Positions 9,460-17,029 of a stretch of 64,000 nt of DNA are shown here, piece after piece. The number at the start of each line of letters is the position of its first letter. The stretch's first letter is position 1. The notes under the pieces are model-generated. The model was not told the DNA's origin. It was given only the letters and a program-made list of their open reading frames with translations, and did no database searches. The position numbers and the translations under genes are program-made. Source of the DNA: Runella aurantiaca (GTDB lineage: Bacteria; Bacteroidota; Bacteroidia; Cytophagales; Spirosomataceae); the NCBI RefSeq assembly GCF_003339505.1, contig NZ_QPIW01000003.1, positions 332,220 through 396,219 on the forward strand, given 5' to 3'.

Positions 9460-10449
9460 TTAAATTTTTTGTGGCACAAATTCTAGCTTTAAATAAGCGC
9501 CCGTCGCGTTGGGATTGGTGACGATTTGGGGTAAACCGTTGACGACATCCAGCGATTGGTTGTGGGTGTGTCCCGCAAAGACTCCTAGCAGGTTGGATGC
9601 TTTCATAACTTCTTTGTGAAAAGTCATGGTTACTTCGGTGTGTCCCGCTTCTGGCCACCGCTGACGACGTTCGAGCTCGTGATTTCGGTCTGTTTTGGCA
9701 CTCCATTCAGGATGCCCACATCCGAAGCCCATGCCTCTTTCGGGCGCGTACAAGGGGATATGAACCATCAAAACCAAGGGTTTTCCCGTGGCAACTTCTT
9801 TACGGAAAAACGCCAACTGCTCGGGCAGAATTTCATAAATAGAATTGTCGATAACGACAAAACGCACGCCGTTAACTTCGCGCACGGTCATCAGTGGATT
9901 TTCGCCCTGATAGAGCTGAGAAAGACGCTTTTTTGTCCATGTATCGCGCAGCTCCGTTGCCGAGCCCGACATTCCTTCGTAGTGCCAATCGTGGTTTCCT
10001 GCGGTATAGACGTAGGGTAGATTGGCCGTTTTTAATTGTTGACTTACCCAATCTACGGCGGCTTCGGAAGGAAAACTCATGATGTCGCCGATGAGTGCCA
10101 CCAACGAAACCTTTTCTTTCTGGGCAATGGCCAGCGTTTCTTGAAAGCATTTTTCTGGATTTGTCGGCTCACCCGTCTGGAAATGCTTCGTTTGGTTGTA
10201 GGCTTTGGCCATGCGGGCGCTGTATTGTAGGTAAGGTTCTCCCCGAGTATCATCAATGAACAAGTGTGTGTCGGCCACAAACAGAATACTGAAACGCTCG
10301 CGAATGGCGGCGTTGAAGAAACGCACCTGGTTGGCATCAATGGCAAAAGTACCTCGGTCCGAAAGCGTTGGTTGGGTGGTATTTTTAGCATGAATGGCTA
10401 AAGGTGCCAAGGCGAGAGATGAAAGCAGCGTTCGTCTTTTCATGGTCAA
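9460..10449 (-). CDS. Exported calcineurin-like metallophosphoesterase
   Basis: A 329-residue protein with the five blocks of the calcineurin-like phosphoesterase fold in order: VADTHL (DxH), ALIGDIMSF (GDxx), YTAGNHDW (GNHD), LMVHIPLY (H) and GVFAGHTHN (GHxH). All metal-binding residues are present, so it should be an active two-metal phosphoesterase. The N-terminus MKRRTLLSSLALAPLAIHA carries twin arginines before a hydrophobic stretch, which suggests Tat export. An alternative start is two codons downstream. The substrate cannot be read from the sequence. The small DoxX gene lies upstream within about 10 bases of the reading frame and is probably co-transcribed. Confidence 0.88.
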   Translation of the reverse strand: MTMKRRTLLSSLALAPLAIHAKNTTQPTLSDRGTFAIDANQVRFFNAAIRERFSILFVADTHLFIDDTRGEPYLQYSARMAKAYNQTKHFQTGEPTNPEKCFQETLAIAQKEKVSLVALIGDIMSFPSEAAVDWVSQQLKTANLPYVYTAGNHDWHYEGMSGSATELRDTWTKKRLSQLYQGENPLMTVREVNGVRFVVIDNSIYEILPEQLAFFRKEVATGKPLVLMVHIPLYAPERGMGFGCGHPEWSAKTDRNHELERRQRWPEAGHTEVTMTFHKEVMKASNLLGVFAGHTHNQSLDVVNGLPQIVTNPNATGAYLKLEFVPQKI

Positions 10450-10459
10450 TGTCGTAGGA

Positions 10460-10819
10460 TTATTTTTTATGAATGAACCAAGCCCATAAAATCAACACAA
10501 ATTGCAGGGGTAAGCGAATCAGCGCTATTTGATGACTGCCGATGGCGGGATTTTCTTTGAATACATCCACGATGTGCAAAGGCAGAAACAGTAACATCAA
10601 CACGAGAATTCCGAGGGTAGACTGCGAGCGAAAAGCAGGAATAAAAACGCCGATGCCCACGATGATTTCGGCTATTCCTGATAGATAGTTGATGGCCTCG
10701 CCCGGTAAAAAACTCGGAACAAAAGGAAGGTACATTTCGGGCTTCAGGAAGTGATTCACGCCCCCAAAAATCATGAAGGCACCGAATAAATACGTCAGGA
10801 TGAGTTTTAGTATTTTCAT
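10460..10819 (-). CDS. DoxX-family membrane protein
   Basis: A 119-residue protein with four hydrophobic helices, typical of the DoxX/DoxD-like family. Recognisable pieces are LFGAFMIFGGVNHFLKPEMY in the first helix and YLSGIAEIIVGIGVFIP in the second. I chose the ATG at 10819 (MKILKL). An upstream in-frame start adds a segment that overlaps the terminator of the preceding gene. Members are small inner-membrane proteins linked in different organisms to quinone or sulfur metabolism, and no specific role is assigned here. The calcineurin-like gene begins 11 bases downstream. Confidence 0.8.
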   Translation of the reverse strand: MKILKLILTYLFGAFMIFGGVNHFLKPEMYLPFVPSFLPGEAINYLSGIAEIIVGIGVFIPAFRSQSTLGILVLMLLFLPLHIVDVFKENPAIGSHQIALIRLPLQFVLILWAWFIHKK

Positions 10820-10852
10820 TTTTAATGGTAAAAGGTTTAGAAATAAACAAAA

Positions 10853-10879
10853 TGCGGTGGATTTAAGCAACCCACCGCA
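10853..10879 (-). terminator. Terminator of the M14 carboxypeptidase gene
   Basis: Read on the minus strand, arms TGCGGTGG and CCACCGCA enclose an 11-base loop and are followed by TTTTG. It lies 26 bases after the stop codon of the M14 gene and before the DoxX start, so it separates the two transcripts. Confidence 0.75.
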
Positions 10880-10904
10880 CCAAATTTTTTGCATTTTAAG
10901 GCAA

Positions 10905-12176
10905 CTATAAACTTTTCAAAAATCCGCTTTCGACTTTCCAGCTTTTCTTGTCGGAACGAAGCTCAAAATTGCCTCGGTCACCCAATCTTAACACAAGCGG
11001 CTTGCCTTTGGCGTCAACGAGCATAGCACCTTGGGCGTCGAGTTCATCAATGCCGTAGAAGACCGACAAATCGCCGAAATCTTCGATGCTGCTGCGGTAA
11101 CTGAACGCGGTGGCGTCGGCGTTGTTGACCTCATTGCGGTTTACGGCCACATCAACGGTGTAGGTTTGGCCGTTTAATTCAGTTTTGGCATTACGAATGA
11201 TGAGGTCGTAGTGGTTACGCGCGTTTTGCGGGATTTTCTCGTAATCGTTTCGGTTTTCGCGGGCGTAAGTGCCATCGGCAATGGATTCTAGCGCGGTCAA
11301 AATGGCCACAAAATTCATTTTGCGCAGATACTGCTTTTCGGGGTCATTTTTGTATCCGCCCGATTCAATCAACACCAAACTGGTGCCCCACTTGGCGATG
11401 TTATCGCCAAAGGCGCGGGGTTCAAACTCATCCGAATAGCGCGCTACTTGGTTGGGGACAAACTTTTGCAATTCACGGTTCATGCCCACAATCAACTGCA
11501 TGGCGCGCTCGCGAACAGAGTTGATGGTGCGCTCTTCGTTGTAGGCGGTTGCCAAAAACGAAATCGCGGCCACTTCTTTGGACTCACCTACGCTGTAGCG
11601 CGGGCTTTGGTCGTGGAGGTTGAAACCCACGGCGGGTTTGAGGGTCTGTTGAAGATGTTTGAGCAATTTTGATTCGGGGCATTGCAACCGCAATGCGTCG
11701 CGGTTCATGTCGATTTCCTGCGCGGTACGGCGTTGCCAGCGCTCCACGCCGTCGGGGTTGAGCATCGGAACGAAATAGAGCGTACTTTTTTCTTGAAGTT
11801 TTTTGCGCAAATCATCAAAGCCATCGCCGCTTGCGTTCAGAAAATTAAAAATATCCAACAACGCCATCGTGGCAGTGGCTTCGTCGCCGTGCATCTGCGA
11901 CCACAGCAAAACGGGAGGTGCGCCTTTGCCATATTTTAATTGAAAAATTGAACGCCCTTCAAACGATTTACCCGCTTCCGTAACGCTGAAATTGGAATTG
12001 GTTTTGGCCTTATCGATGAGGGGCACCAAATGACGATGTTTAAACGCCCGACGCTCGGTGACGCTTTTTTCTTTGAATAGCTCGTGCGCGTCGAAAAGGC
12101 GCTGTGCTAGGTTGTTTTGGGCAAAAATGGTTTCAGACATACAAAAAAAAGAAACCACCAATAGTAGGTGTTTCAT
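10905..12176 (-). CDS. Exported M14-family zinc carboxypeptidase
   Basis: A 423-residue secreted peptidase. Residues 1-20 are a signal peptide ending in IFAQ. The zinc ligands of the M14 fold are all visible: H96 and E99 in MHGDE, and H188 in FNLHDQSP. The catalytic glutamate is E271 in LVLIESGG, and an arginine/asparagine substrate-binding element sits in DMNRDA. The C-terminal 120 residues (from about 300) are not the peptidase fold and look like an added beta domain. It should remove C-terminal residues from peptides or act on cell-wall peptides outside the cytoplasm. The gene stands alone, divergent from nothing and followed by its own terminator. Confidence 0.88.
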   Translation of the reverse strand: MKHLLLVVSFFCMSETIFAQNNLAQRLFDAHELFKEKSVTERRAFKHRHLVPLIDKAKTNSNFSVTEAGKSFEGRSIFQLKYGKGAPPVLLWSQMHGDEATATMALLDIFNFLNASGDGFDDLRKKLQEKSTLYFVPMLNPDGVERWQRRTAQEIDMNRDALRLQCPESKLLKHLQQTLKPAVGFNLHDQSPRYSVGESKEVAAISFLATAYNEERTINSVRERAMQLIVGMNRELQKFVPNQVARYSDEFEPRAFGDNIAKWGTSLVLIESGGYKNDPEKQYLRKMNFVAILTALESIADGTYARENRNDYEKIPQNARNHYDLIIRNAKTELNGQTYTVDVAVNRNEVNNADATAFSYRSSIEDFGDLSVFYGIDELDAQGAMLVDAKGKPLVLRLGDRGNFELRSDKKSWKVESGFLKSL

Positions 12177-12222
12177 GTGGGCTTAAGGTTTAACGTTAGG
12201 TTTTATACAAAGTTAAGTTATT

Positions 12223-13476
12223 CTACCAGCGCACTTGCCCATCACCTACAACCACCCATTTTTCAGTTACCAATTTTTCGAGGGCAAAGGGCCCGCGTGC
12301 GTGAAGTTTTTGGGTCGAAATGCCAATTTCGGCGCCGAGTCCAAACACCCCACCGTCGGTAAAGCGCGTGGAGGCGTTGGCATACACGGCGGCGGCATCT
12401 ACTTCATTGAGAAAACGGTCAATGGCGGATTGGTTTTGGGAAACAATGGCCTCAGAGTGGCGGGATGAATAATTTTGAATATGCGAAAGAGCTTCATCCA
12501 GACCATCTACGATTTTTACCGCTATTTTGTAATCCAGAAATTCCCGTCCAAAATCCTGCGGTTGAGCGTGTTGGAGCATAGGATATTGCACTTGCTCAAA
12601 TAAAGGATAGGACTCATCGTCGGCAAACACTTCTACGTTCCATTTGATAAAATCATCTTTGAGCATCGGCAAAAAAGTGGCCGCAATGGCTTTGTCAACA
12701 ATCACGCAATCCATCGAATTACAAACCGACGGACGTGATACACGCGCATTTACTACAATGTCGCGGGCTTTGGTCAAATCGGCCGTAGCTTCTACGTAAC
12801 CATGACAAACCCCCGCGCCCGTTTCGATGGTGGGAATCAGTGAGTTTTTACGCACAAACTGAATCAATGATTCTGACCCACGAGGAATGATAATATCAAC
12901 ATAGCGCGTAGCCGTGAGCAGTTCCATCACAAATTGGCGGTCGGTTGGTAGCAACATCACGGCGTTGGTATCTATGCCGTTTTCTTGCAATGCTTGGTGA
13001 ATCAGCCCCACCAAACAACGATTGGAGAAATCGGCTTCTTTGCCGCCCTTGAGCACGCACGCGTTGCCCGAGCGCAGGCACAGCGCGGCTACGTCTACGG
13101 TTACGTTGGGGCGCGATTCAAAAATGGCTCCCACCACACCGAGCGGCACGGCTATTTTTTTGAGTTTGAGTCCCTGTTCAATTTCCCGTTCAAACAACAC
13201 CTGCCCCGACGGGTCGGGCAATTGCGCCACGTCGCGCAGGCTATCGGCCAATCCCTGAATACGTTTTTCGTTGAGAAATAAACGGTCTTTTTTCGGGTCT
13301 CCGTCTGGCATACGCTCCATATCTTTTTGGTTTTCAGCCATGATATGGGCTTGATTTTCAATCAGTATGTCAGCCAAACGATTCAGGAGGGTCGTTTTTT
13401 GCGCACTGGTCAAACGGCGGATTTGGGCCGCTGCTTGTTGCGTAGCTTGGAGTTGGGGAACAATCGTGGTGGTCAT
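12223..13476 (-). CDS. proA: Gamma-glutamyl phosphate reductase
   Basis: A 417-residue aldehyde-dehydrogenase-fold enzyme of proline synthesis. It reduces gamma-glutamyl phosphate to the semialdehyde with NADPH. Family marks include LGVVGAIFESRPNVT, GGKEADFSN, DIIIPRGSESLIQFV, and the catalytic cysteine in RPSVCNSMDCVIV. The length matches ProA. I chose the ATG at 13476 (MTTTIV) rather than one seven codons upstream. No proB (glutamate kinase) gene adjoins, which is unusual because proBA is commonly an operon. Its promoter must lie in the same intergenic space as the BlaI operators, whose nearest copy is 124 bases away, so cross-regulation is possible but not shown. Confidence 0.95.
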   Translation of the reverse strand: MTTTIVPQLQATQQAAAQIRRLTSAQKTTLLNRLADILIENQAHIMAENQKDMERMPDGDPKKDRLFLNEKRIQGLADSLRDVAQLPDPSGQVLFEREIEQGLKLKKIAVPLGVVGAIFESRPNVTVDVAALCLRSGNACVLKGGKEADFSNRCLVGLIHQALQENGIDTNAVMLLPTDRQFVMELLTATRYVDIIIPRGSESLIQFVRKNSLIPTIETGAGVCHGYVEATADLTKARDIVVNARVSRPSVCNSMDCVIVDKAIAATFLPMLKDDFIKWNVEVFADDESYPLFEQVQYPMLQHAQPQDFGREFLDYKIAVKIVDGLDEALSHIQNYSSRHSEAIVSQNQSAIDRFLNEVDAAAVYANASTRFTDGGVFGLGAEIGISTQKLHARGPFALEKLVTEKWVVVGDGQVRW

Positions 13477-13599
13477 TTTTTTAATCGTAAAAGCCAACCA
13501 TGAACGAATAATCGGTTAGCTATTTTAGGAGTGTAAAATTGGGTAAAAAAGCCGCAAAACCCAAACTTACTATGTCTTGGAGAGTTGGTAAGTTTTATC

Positions 13600-13615
13600 T
13601 ACGAAATATTTCGTA
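13600..13615. promoter_or_regulatory. BlaI-type operator palindrome 1
   Basis: TACGAAATATTTCGTA is a perfect 16-bp palindrome. It is the first of three sites with identical TACGAA/TTCGTA arms in front of a blaI-family gene, and its centre is 31 bp from the second. It lies just upstream of the -33 element of the likely promoter. Confidence 0.75.
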
Positions 13616-13623
13616 TAAAAAAC

Positions 13624-13654
13624 TTGGTATTACGAAACTCTTCGTATATGTTTG
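13624..13654 (+). promoter_or_regulatory. Promoter of the blaI-blaR1 operon
   Basis: TTG at 13624-13626 and TATGTTTG at 13647-13654 fit the Bacteroidota -33 and -7 elements with 20 bases between. The spacer is filled by operator 2, and operator 3 covers the expected start of transcription near 13661. A bound repressor would block polymerase. Confidence 0.65.
13631..13646. promoter_or_regulatory. BlaI-type operator palindrome 2
   Basis: The arms TACGAA and TTCGTA are separated by four bases (ACTC). The site sits entirely between the -33 and -7 promoter elements. Confidence 0.75.
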
Positions 13655-13672
13655 CTACGAAATTATTCGTAG
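13655..13672. promoter_or_regulatory. BlaI-type operator palindrome 3
   Basis: The arms CTACGAA and TTCGTAG are separated by four bases (ATTA). The site lies immediately downstream of the -7 element and spans the likely transcription start. It is 33 bases before the blaI start codon. Confidence 0.75.
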
Positions 13673-13704
13673 ATTGAATAAATGCTTAACCGCATGACAA
13701 AACC

Positions 13705-14073
13705 ATGAAGCCAACCGATTCTGAACTCGAAATTTTGCAGGTGCTTTGGCAAGAAGGCCCCAGCACCGTGCGGCAGGTGAATGAGCGCCTCGCCCAAAAC
13801 AAAGATGTGGGCTACACCACTACGCTTAAACTGATGCAGATTATGCACGAAAAAGGCCTTTTGACGCGTTTGGAAGAAGCACGGTCGCACGTGTATGCCG
13901 CCAATGTCAGCGAAGAAGAAACGCAATCGACCTTACTCGAACGCTTTGTCGACACGGCCTTTCGCGGCTCGGCCAGCAAACTGGTCATGCACGCTTTGGG
14001 CAACCACAAAGCCACTCCTGCCGAACTCGACGAAATTCGTAAACTCTTAGACCAAATCGAAAAACAGCCATGA
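13705..14073 (+). CDS. blaI: BlaI/MecI/CopY-family transcriptional repressor
   Basis: A 122-residue winged-helix repressor. The N-terminal DNA-binding half (PTDSELEILQVLWQEGPSTV, then GYTTTLKLMQIMHEKGLL) is a textbook match to the family, and the C-terminal helices would dimerise. In related systems the repressor is inactivated when a membrane M56 protease senses a signal. The blaR1-like gene follows with a 4-base ATGA overlap, so the two are co-translated. Three palindromes upstream match the kind of dyad this family binds, which suggests autoregulation. There is no beta-lactamase gene nearby, so the regulated target is probably not antibiotic resistance. The symbol denotes the family. Confidence 0.9.
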   Translation: MKPTDSELEILQVLWQEGPSTVRQVNERLAQNKDVGYTTTLKLMQIMHEKGLLTRLEEARSHVYAANVSEEETQSTLLERFVDTAFRGSASKLVMHALGNHKATPAELDEIRKLLDQIEKQP

Positions 14074-16091
14074 AACTTTTCTCATTATCCTCAGAACCCA
14101 TTATCGAAGCTTTTGGTTGGATGCTCCTCCACGCCGTTTGGCAGGGGTTTGCCATCGCTTTAGTGGCCGCTGGAATCTTGTTTTTACTACGTCGAAAGGC
14201 GAGTTATAGCCGTTATTGGACGGGTATCGGTGCGCTTTCGTTGCAAGTGGCGGCCTCGGTGACCACATTTGCGTTGTATTATCAACCCCTTGTATTGCAG
14301 GCGTCTCTTCCTAAAGTAACCCAATTTGCCCAGCCTTTGATGACAAAAGGCTCGCAAGTGATGATTTCCTTGCCTTGGTACAAGCAGACTTTGTGGTTTT
14401 TGCAGAGCAATCTGGAGACCATCGTGCTGTTTTGGGTCATTGGCGCATCGGTATTGTTGTTGCGTTTGGTGGGGAGCTGGGTGTATGTACAACAATTGAA
14501 GGCAGAAGGGATTCGACTGACCGAATCGGGCATTCAGGAGATGTTTCGTCGAATTGCCACTGCGCTCAACATTCGCTCAACCGTGCACTTGTTTGAGTCG
14601 GTACGGGTGAGCACGCCCGTGGTCATTGGCTTTATTCGCCCCGTCGTTTTGCTTCCCGTTGGGCTGGCGACTGGTTTGAGCGTCAAGCAAATTGAGGCGA
14701 TTTTGGCGCATGAATTGGCCCACGTGAAGCGGTACGACTATTTGGTCAATCTCCTGCAATCGTTGGTTGAAGTGGTATATTTCTTCCATCCCGCGTTGTG
14801 GTGGGTGTCGTCGCGGGTGCGTATTGAGCGTGAGCATTGCTGCGACGACGTGGCGATTCAGGTTTGTGGCGACAAAGTAGCCTTTGCCCGGGCGTTGGCC
14901 GAAGTGGAAGCGTTTCGTCAGTCACCCGCATTGGCGATGGCCTTTGCTTCCAAAAAAGGAGTGATGTTGCAACGTGTTCGTCGGGTGCTGGGGGTTCCCG
15001 AAAAACCGCAGCGCCGAATGAACCCAAATGCGTTGGTATTGCTCGTGCTGTTGGTATTTGGGGTATCGGTGTATGCGTTTCAGCCGCAGGATAAGCCCAA
15101 AACTCCCAAAGCCAAGAATATTAGCCATACATCCAAAGACGCAAAAATTGAATTGGATGAGAATGGAAGGCTCACAAAAGTGACGTGGAAACAACGCCCA
15201 TTAGCCGCGAAGGAAGTGGTTGAATTGCAGAAATTAAAAGAGAAGCTTGACAATGGAGAGATCACGCTTGAAAGCATCACAAATGCGGAGCAAAAAGCCA
15301 TTTTAGCTCGTCTTACCGATGCAGAAACTGGCCTTCATCAAGGAATGGCGGCCTTGGCAAACGGGCTTTCTCATATTGATTTTGAAAATATAAGCATTAC
15401 TGATGACCAATTGGAAGCTATATCTGAACAGGCATTGGCCGATGCCCAACCCATTGTTGACGCCATTGCGGTCGCTTTTTCTGATACCATTGATGAACGT
15501 AAAATGCAGTATCATCACCGTAGAATGGACAGCCTCAATCGATTGATGGAGCCGCAACACCAAAAAATGGAAGCCCTTCGGTTGGAGATGGAGCAGCACG
15601 AATTCAAAACCAGCGAGTTGGAACGAAAAATGGAAGTGTTGGAATGGAAAAAGAACAAGGCTGCCGATGAACGAAACCAAGTGCTCGAAAAACGAAATAA
15701 GGTCATGTACCAAGAAGGGCAAAAAGTAAAAAAATCAGCGGCCGAAGTTGAAAAGGAAATCGACGAGTTGGAAAACCAAATCAAGCAGCGCGAAACGCAG
15801 ATGCAGCAGTTGAATCAACAACTGGGAGAGCTGCGGCAGCAACTGAAAACGGTGCGGAAACCCGTGGAAGAACTTGAGGTGCAAATACAGAAGTTGGAAC
15901 AAATCAACGAGGAACTGTCGCAGAAAATGGAAATTGAATCAGCCGCGATAGAACTGATGGTGCCGCCCCCACCGCCTCCTGTTGAGCCAGCTCCGCGTGT
16001 TCGTACTCAAACACCCAAGGCGGTACGGGCGCCTGCGAGGGTACGACAGCCCGTTGCCCCTGTGACTCCTGCACCCGCCAGAAAAAAATAA
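14070..16091 (+). CDS. BlaR1-like M56 membrane metalloprotease with coiled-coil tail
   Basis: A 673-residue protein. The first 330 residues form the M56 peptidase unit: several membrane helices, the zinc motif HELAH (in ILAHELAHVKRYDY) and a following membrane helix near residue 320 (LVLLVLLVFGVSVYAF). After it, from about residue 340, lies an exported segment that is not the penicillin-binding sensor of true BlaR1. Residues 470-620 are strongly heptad-like coiled coil (repeated LE, QL, EL), and the last 40 residues are rich in proline and basic residues. The protein is expected to activate by cleaving its partner BlaI when the periplasmic part senses something. The signal is unknown. It ends before a terminator and overlaps blaI by 4 bases. 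Confidence 0.88.
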   Translation: MKLFSLSSEPIIEAFGWMLLHAVWQGFAIALVAAGILFLLRRKASYSRYWTGIGALSLQVAASVTTFALYYQPLVLQASLPKVTQFAQPLMTKGSQVMISLPWYKQTLWFLQSNLETIVLFWVIGASVLLLRLVGSWVYVQQLKAEGIRLTESGIQEMFRRIATALNIRSTVHLFESVRVSTPVVIGFIRPVVLLPVGLATGLSVKQIEAILAHELAHVKRYDYLVNLLQSLVEVVYFFHPALWWVSSRVRIEREHCCDDVAIQVCGDKVAFARALAEVEAFRQSPALAMAFASKKGVMLQRVRRVLGVPEKPQRRMNPNALVLLVLLVFGVSVYAFQPQDKPKTPKAKNISHTSKDAKIELDENGRLTKVTWKQRPLAAKEVVELQKLKEKLDNGEITLESITNAEQKAILARLTDAETGLHQGMAALANGLSHIDFENISITDDQLEAISEQALADAQPIVDAIAVAFSDTIDERKMQYHHRRMDSLNRLMEPQHQKMEALRLEMEQHEFKTSELERKMEVLEWKKNKAADERNQVLEKRNKVMYQEGQKVKKSAAEVEKEIDELENQIKQRETQMQQLNQQLGELRQQLKTVRKPVEELEVQIQKLEQINEELSQKMEIESAAIELMVPPPPPPVEPAPRVRTQTPKAVRAPARVRQPVAPVTPAPARKK

Positions 16092-16110
16092 AGGTCTGGT
16101 AAATTCTTAA

Positions 16111-16170
16111 AAAACAGTTTTCGGCTTTGAGTGCTTTTGCACTGAATTGCCGGAAACTGTTTTTCTTTTT
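16111..16170 (+). terminator. Terminator after blaR1-like gene
   Basis: A long stem between AAAACAGTTTTCGGC and GCCGGAAACTGTTTT, allowing one G-T pair, encloses an inner hairpin AGTGC/GCACT. A T-rich run (TTTTTCTTTTT) follows. It lies about 20 bases after the stop codon. Confidence 0.75.
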
Positions 16171-16232
16171 ATGATTTTTGTTCCAAAAAACAGAGATACC
16201 AGAGACCGATAGATAAAAAAGGAGAAGGTTTT

Positions 16233-16263
16233 TTGCGACCGTATTCGAAATGCGTTTATTTTG
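16233..16263 (+). promoter_or_regulatory. Possible promoter of the GtrA-like gene
   Basis: TTG at 16233-16235 and TTATTTTG at 16256-16263 are 20 bases apart. The second element differs from TAnnTTTG at one base (T for A at position 2), so this is a weaker match. It lies 55 bases before the start codon at 16318. Confidence 0.4.
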
Positions 16264-16317
16264 TGCCTTCATATCCGCTGCTTCATGCCATTTGTTTGAT
16301 GAAAGTGGCCTTATTTT

Positions 16318-16839
16318 ATGCTTGTGAAGAAGAAATCAACACTATTCAATTTTAAAGACCTCATCGTATATTTTTTGATTGCAGGCACTGGCGCGGCGGT
16401 ACAATTTGTAGCAGGCAGTTTTTTTCGCAACTACGTTGATTTTTTTACGTCAGTATCGTTGGGCTACATCGTCTCGTTTGTTGTGGGCTTTGTACTCACC
16501 AAAATGTTTGCTTTTGATGCCCGAAATACCAACAAAACCCGTCGTGAGATGGTGAAATTCGGTATTGTGGCTTGTATTTCCTTCGGAATTACGGTTGGTT
16601 TTGCGGCTTTAACGCTCAAAATTCTGCACTCATCAGATCCCAACGATTATATCTATAAAATCCCGTACGGTATTATTCCCGAAAAATACAAGGATGTCAA
16701 CGTCACTGAGGCATCATCTACGCTGGTGGGAATGGGATTGAGTTTTGTCAGCAATTACATTCTTCACAAAACCTTTACCTTCAAAAGCACCGGCTTTTAT
16801 GACCGCGCCAAAGCTGCATTGCATTTAGGTAAAGACTAA
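16318..16839 (+). CDS. GtrA-like membrane protein
   Basis: A 173-residue protein with four hydrophobic helices. The first helix (YFLIAGTGAAVQFVAGSFF) and the last pair (LVGMGLSFVSNYILHKTFTF) have the classic GtrA-like signatures, including the terminal NY-xxx-K-TFTF. Family members are thought to move polyprenyl-linked sugars across the membrane or to assist cell-wall glycosylation. Between helices 3 and 4 there is an extra loop of about 30 residues (HSSDPNDYIYKIPYGIIPEKYKDV) that is longer than usual. It has no glycosyltransferase neighbour. Downstream is a repeat region, not a gene. Confidence 0.82.
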   Translation: MLVKKKSTLFNFKDLIVYFLIAGTGAAVQFVAGSFFRNYVDFFTSVSLGYIVSFVVGFVLTKMFAFDARNTNKTRREMVKFGIVACISFGITVGFAALTLKILHSSDPNDYIYKIPYGIIPEKYKDVNVTEASSTLVGMGLSFVSNYILHKTFTFKSTGFYDRAKAALHLGKD

Positions 16840-16841
16840 GT

Positions 16842-16974
16842 GTCAGACGGTTGGGGGCACCCAGCCCGTCCGACGCGTGTTTATTTTACTTGCTCCTGCG
16901 TCAAAATCGCCATCCACGTTTTTATTCCTCATAAGCGTCAGACGGGCTGGTGCCCCCGTTCAAAACCGTCCGAC
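16842..16974. repeat. Inverted pair of intergenic palindromic repeat elements
   Basis: The 33-base element at 16842-16874 and the 38-base element at 16937-16974 are imperfect inverted copies of each other. Both begin GTCAGACGG and end CGTCCGAC, with GGGGGCACC/GGTGCCCCC at the centre. They bracket a 62-base segment and look like a REP-like intergenic repeat family. Whether other copies exist in the genome cannot be seen here. Confidence 0.6.
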
Positions 16975-17029
16975 GCGTGTTTATTTTACTTGCTCCTGCG
17001 TCAAAATCGCCATCCACGTTTTTATTCCT
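16866..17029. repeat. Exact 64-bp direct repeat at offset 100 (3' end of M20 gene duplicated)
   Basis: Positions 16866-16929 and 16966-17029 are identical over 64 bases. The second copy contains the last 49 bases of the M20 dipeptidase gene, including its stop, plus 15 bases beyond it. The first copy is therefore a stray duplicate of the gene's end, in noncoding DNA just downstream. Confidence 0.95.

Noticed and set aside
14070..16091. Antibiotic-resistance role for the blaI-blaR1 pair
   Set aside because: There is no beta-lactamase gene nearby and the penicillin-binding sensor is absent.
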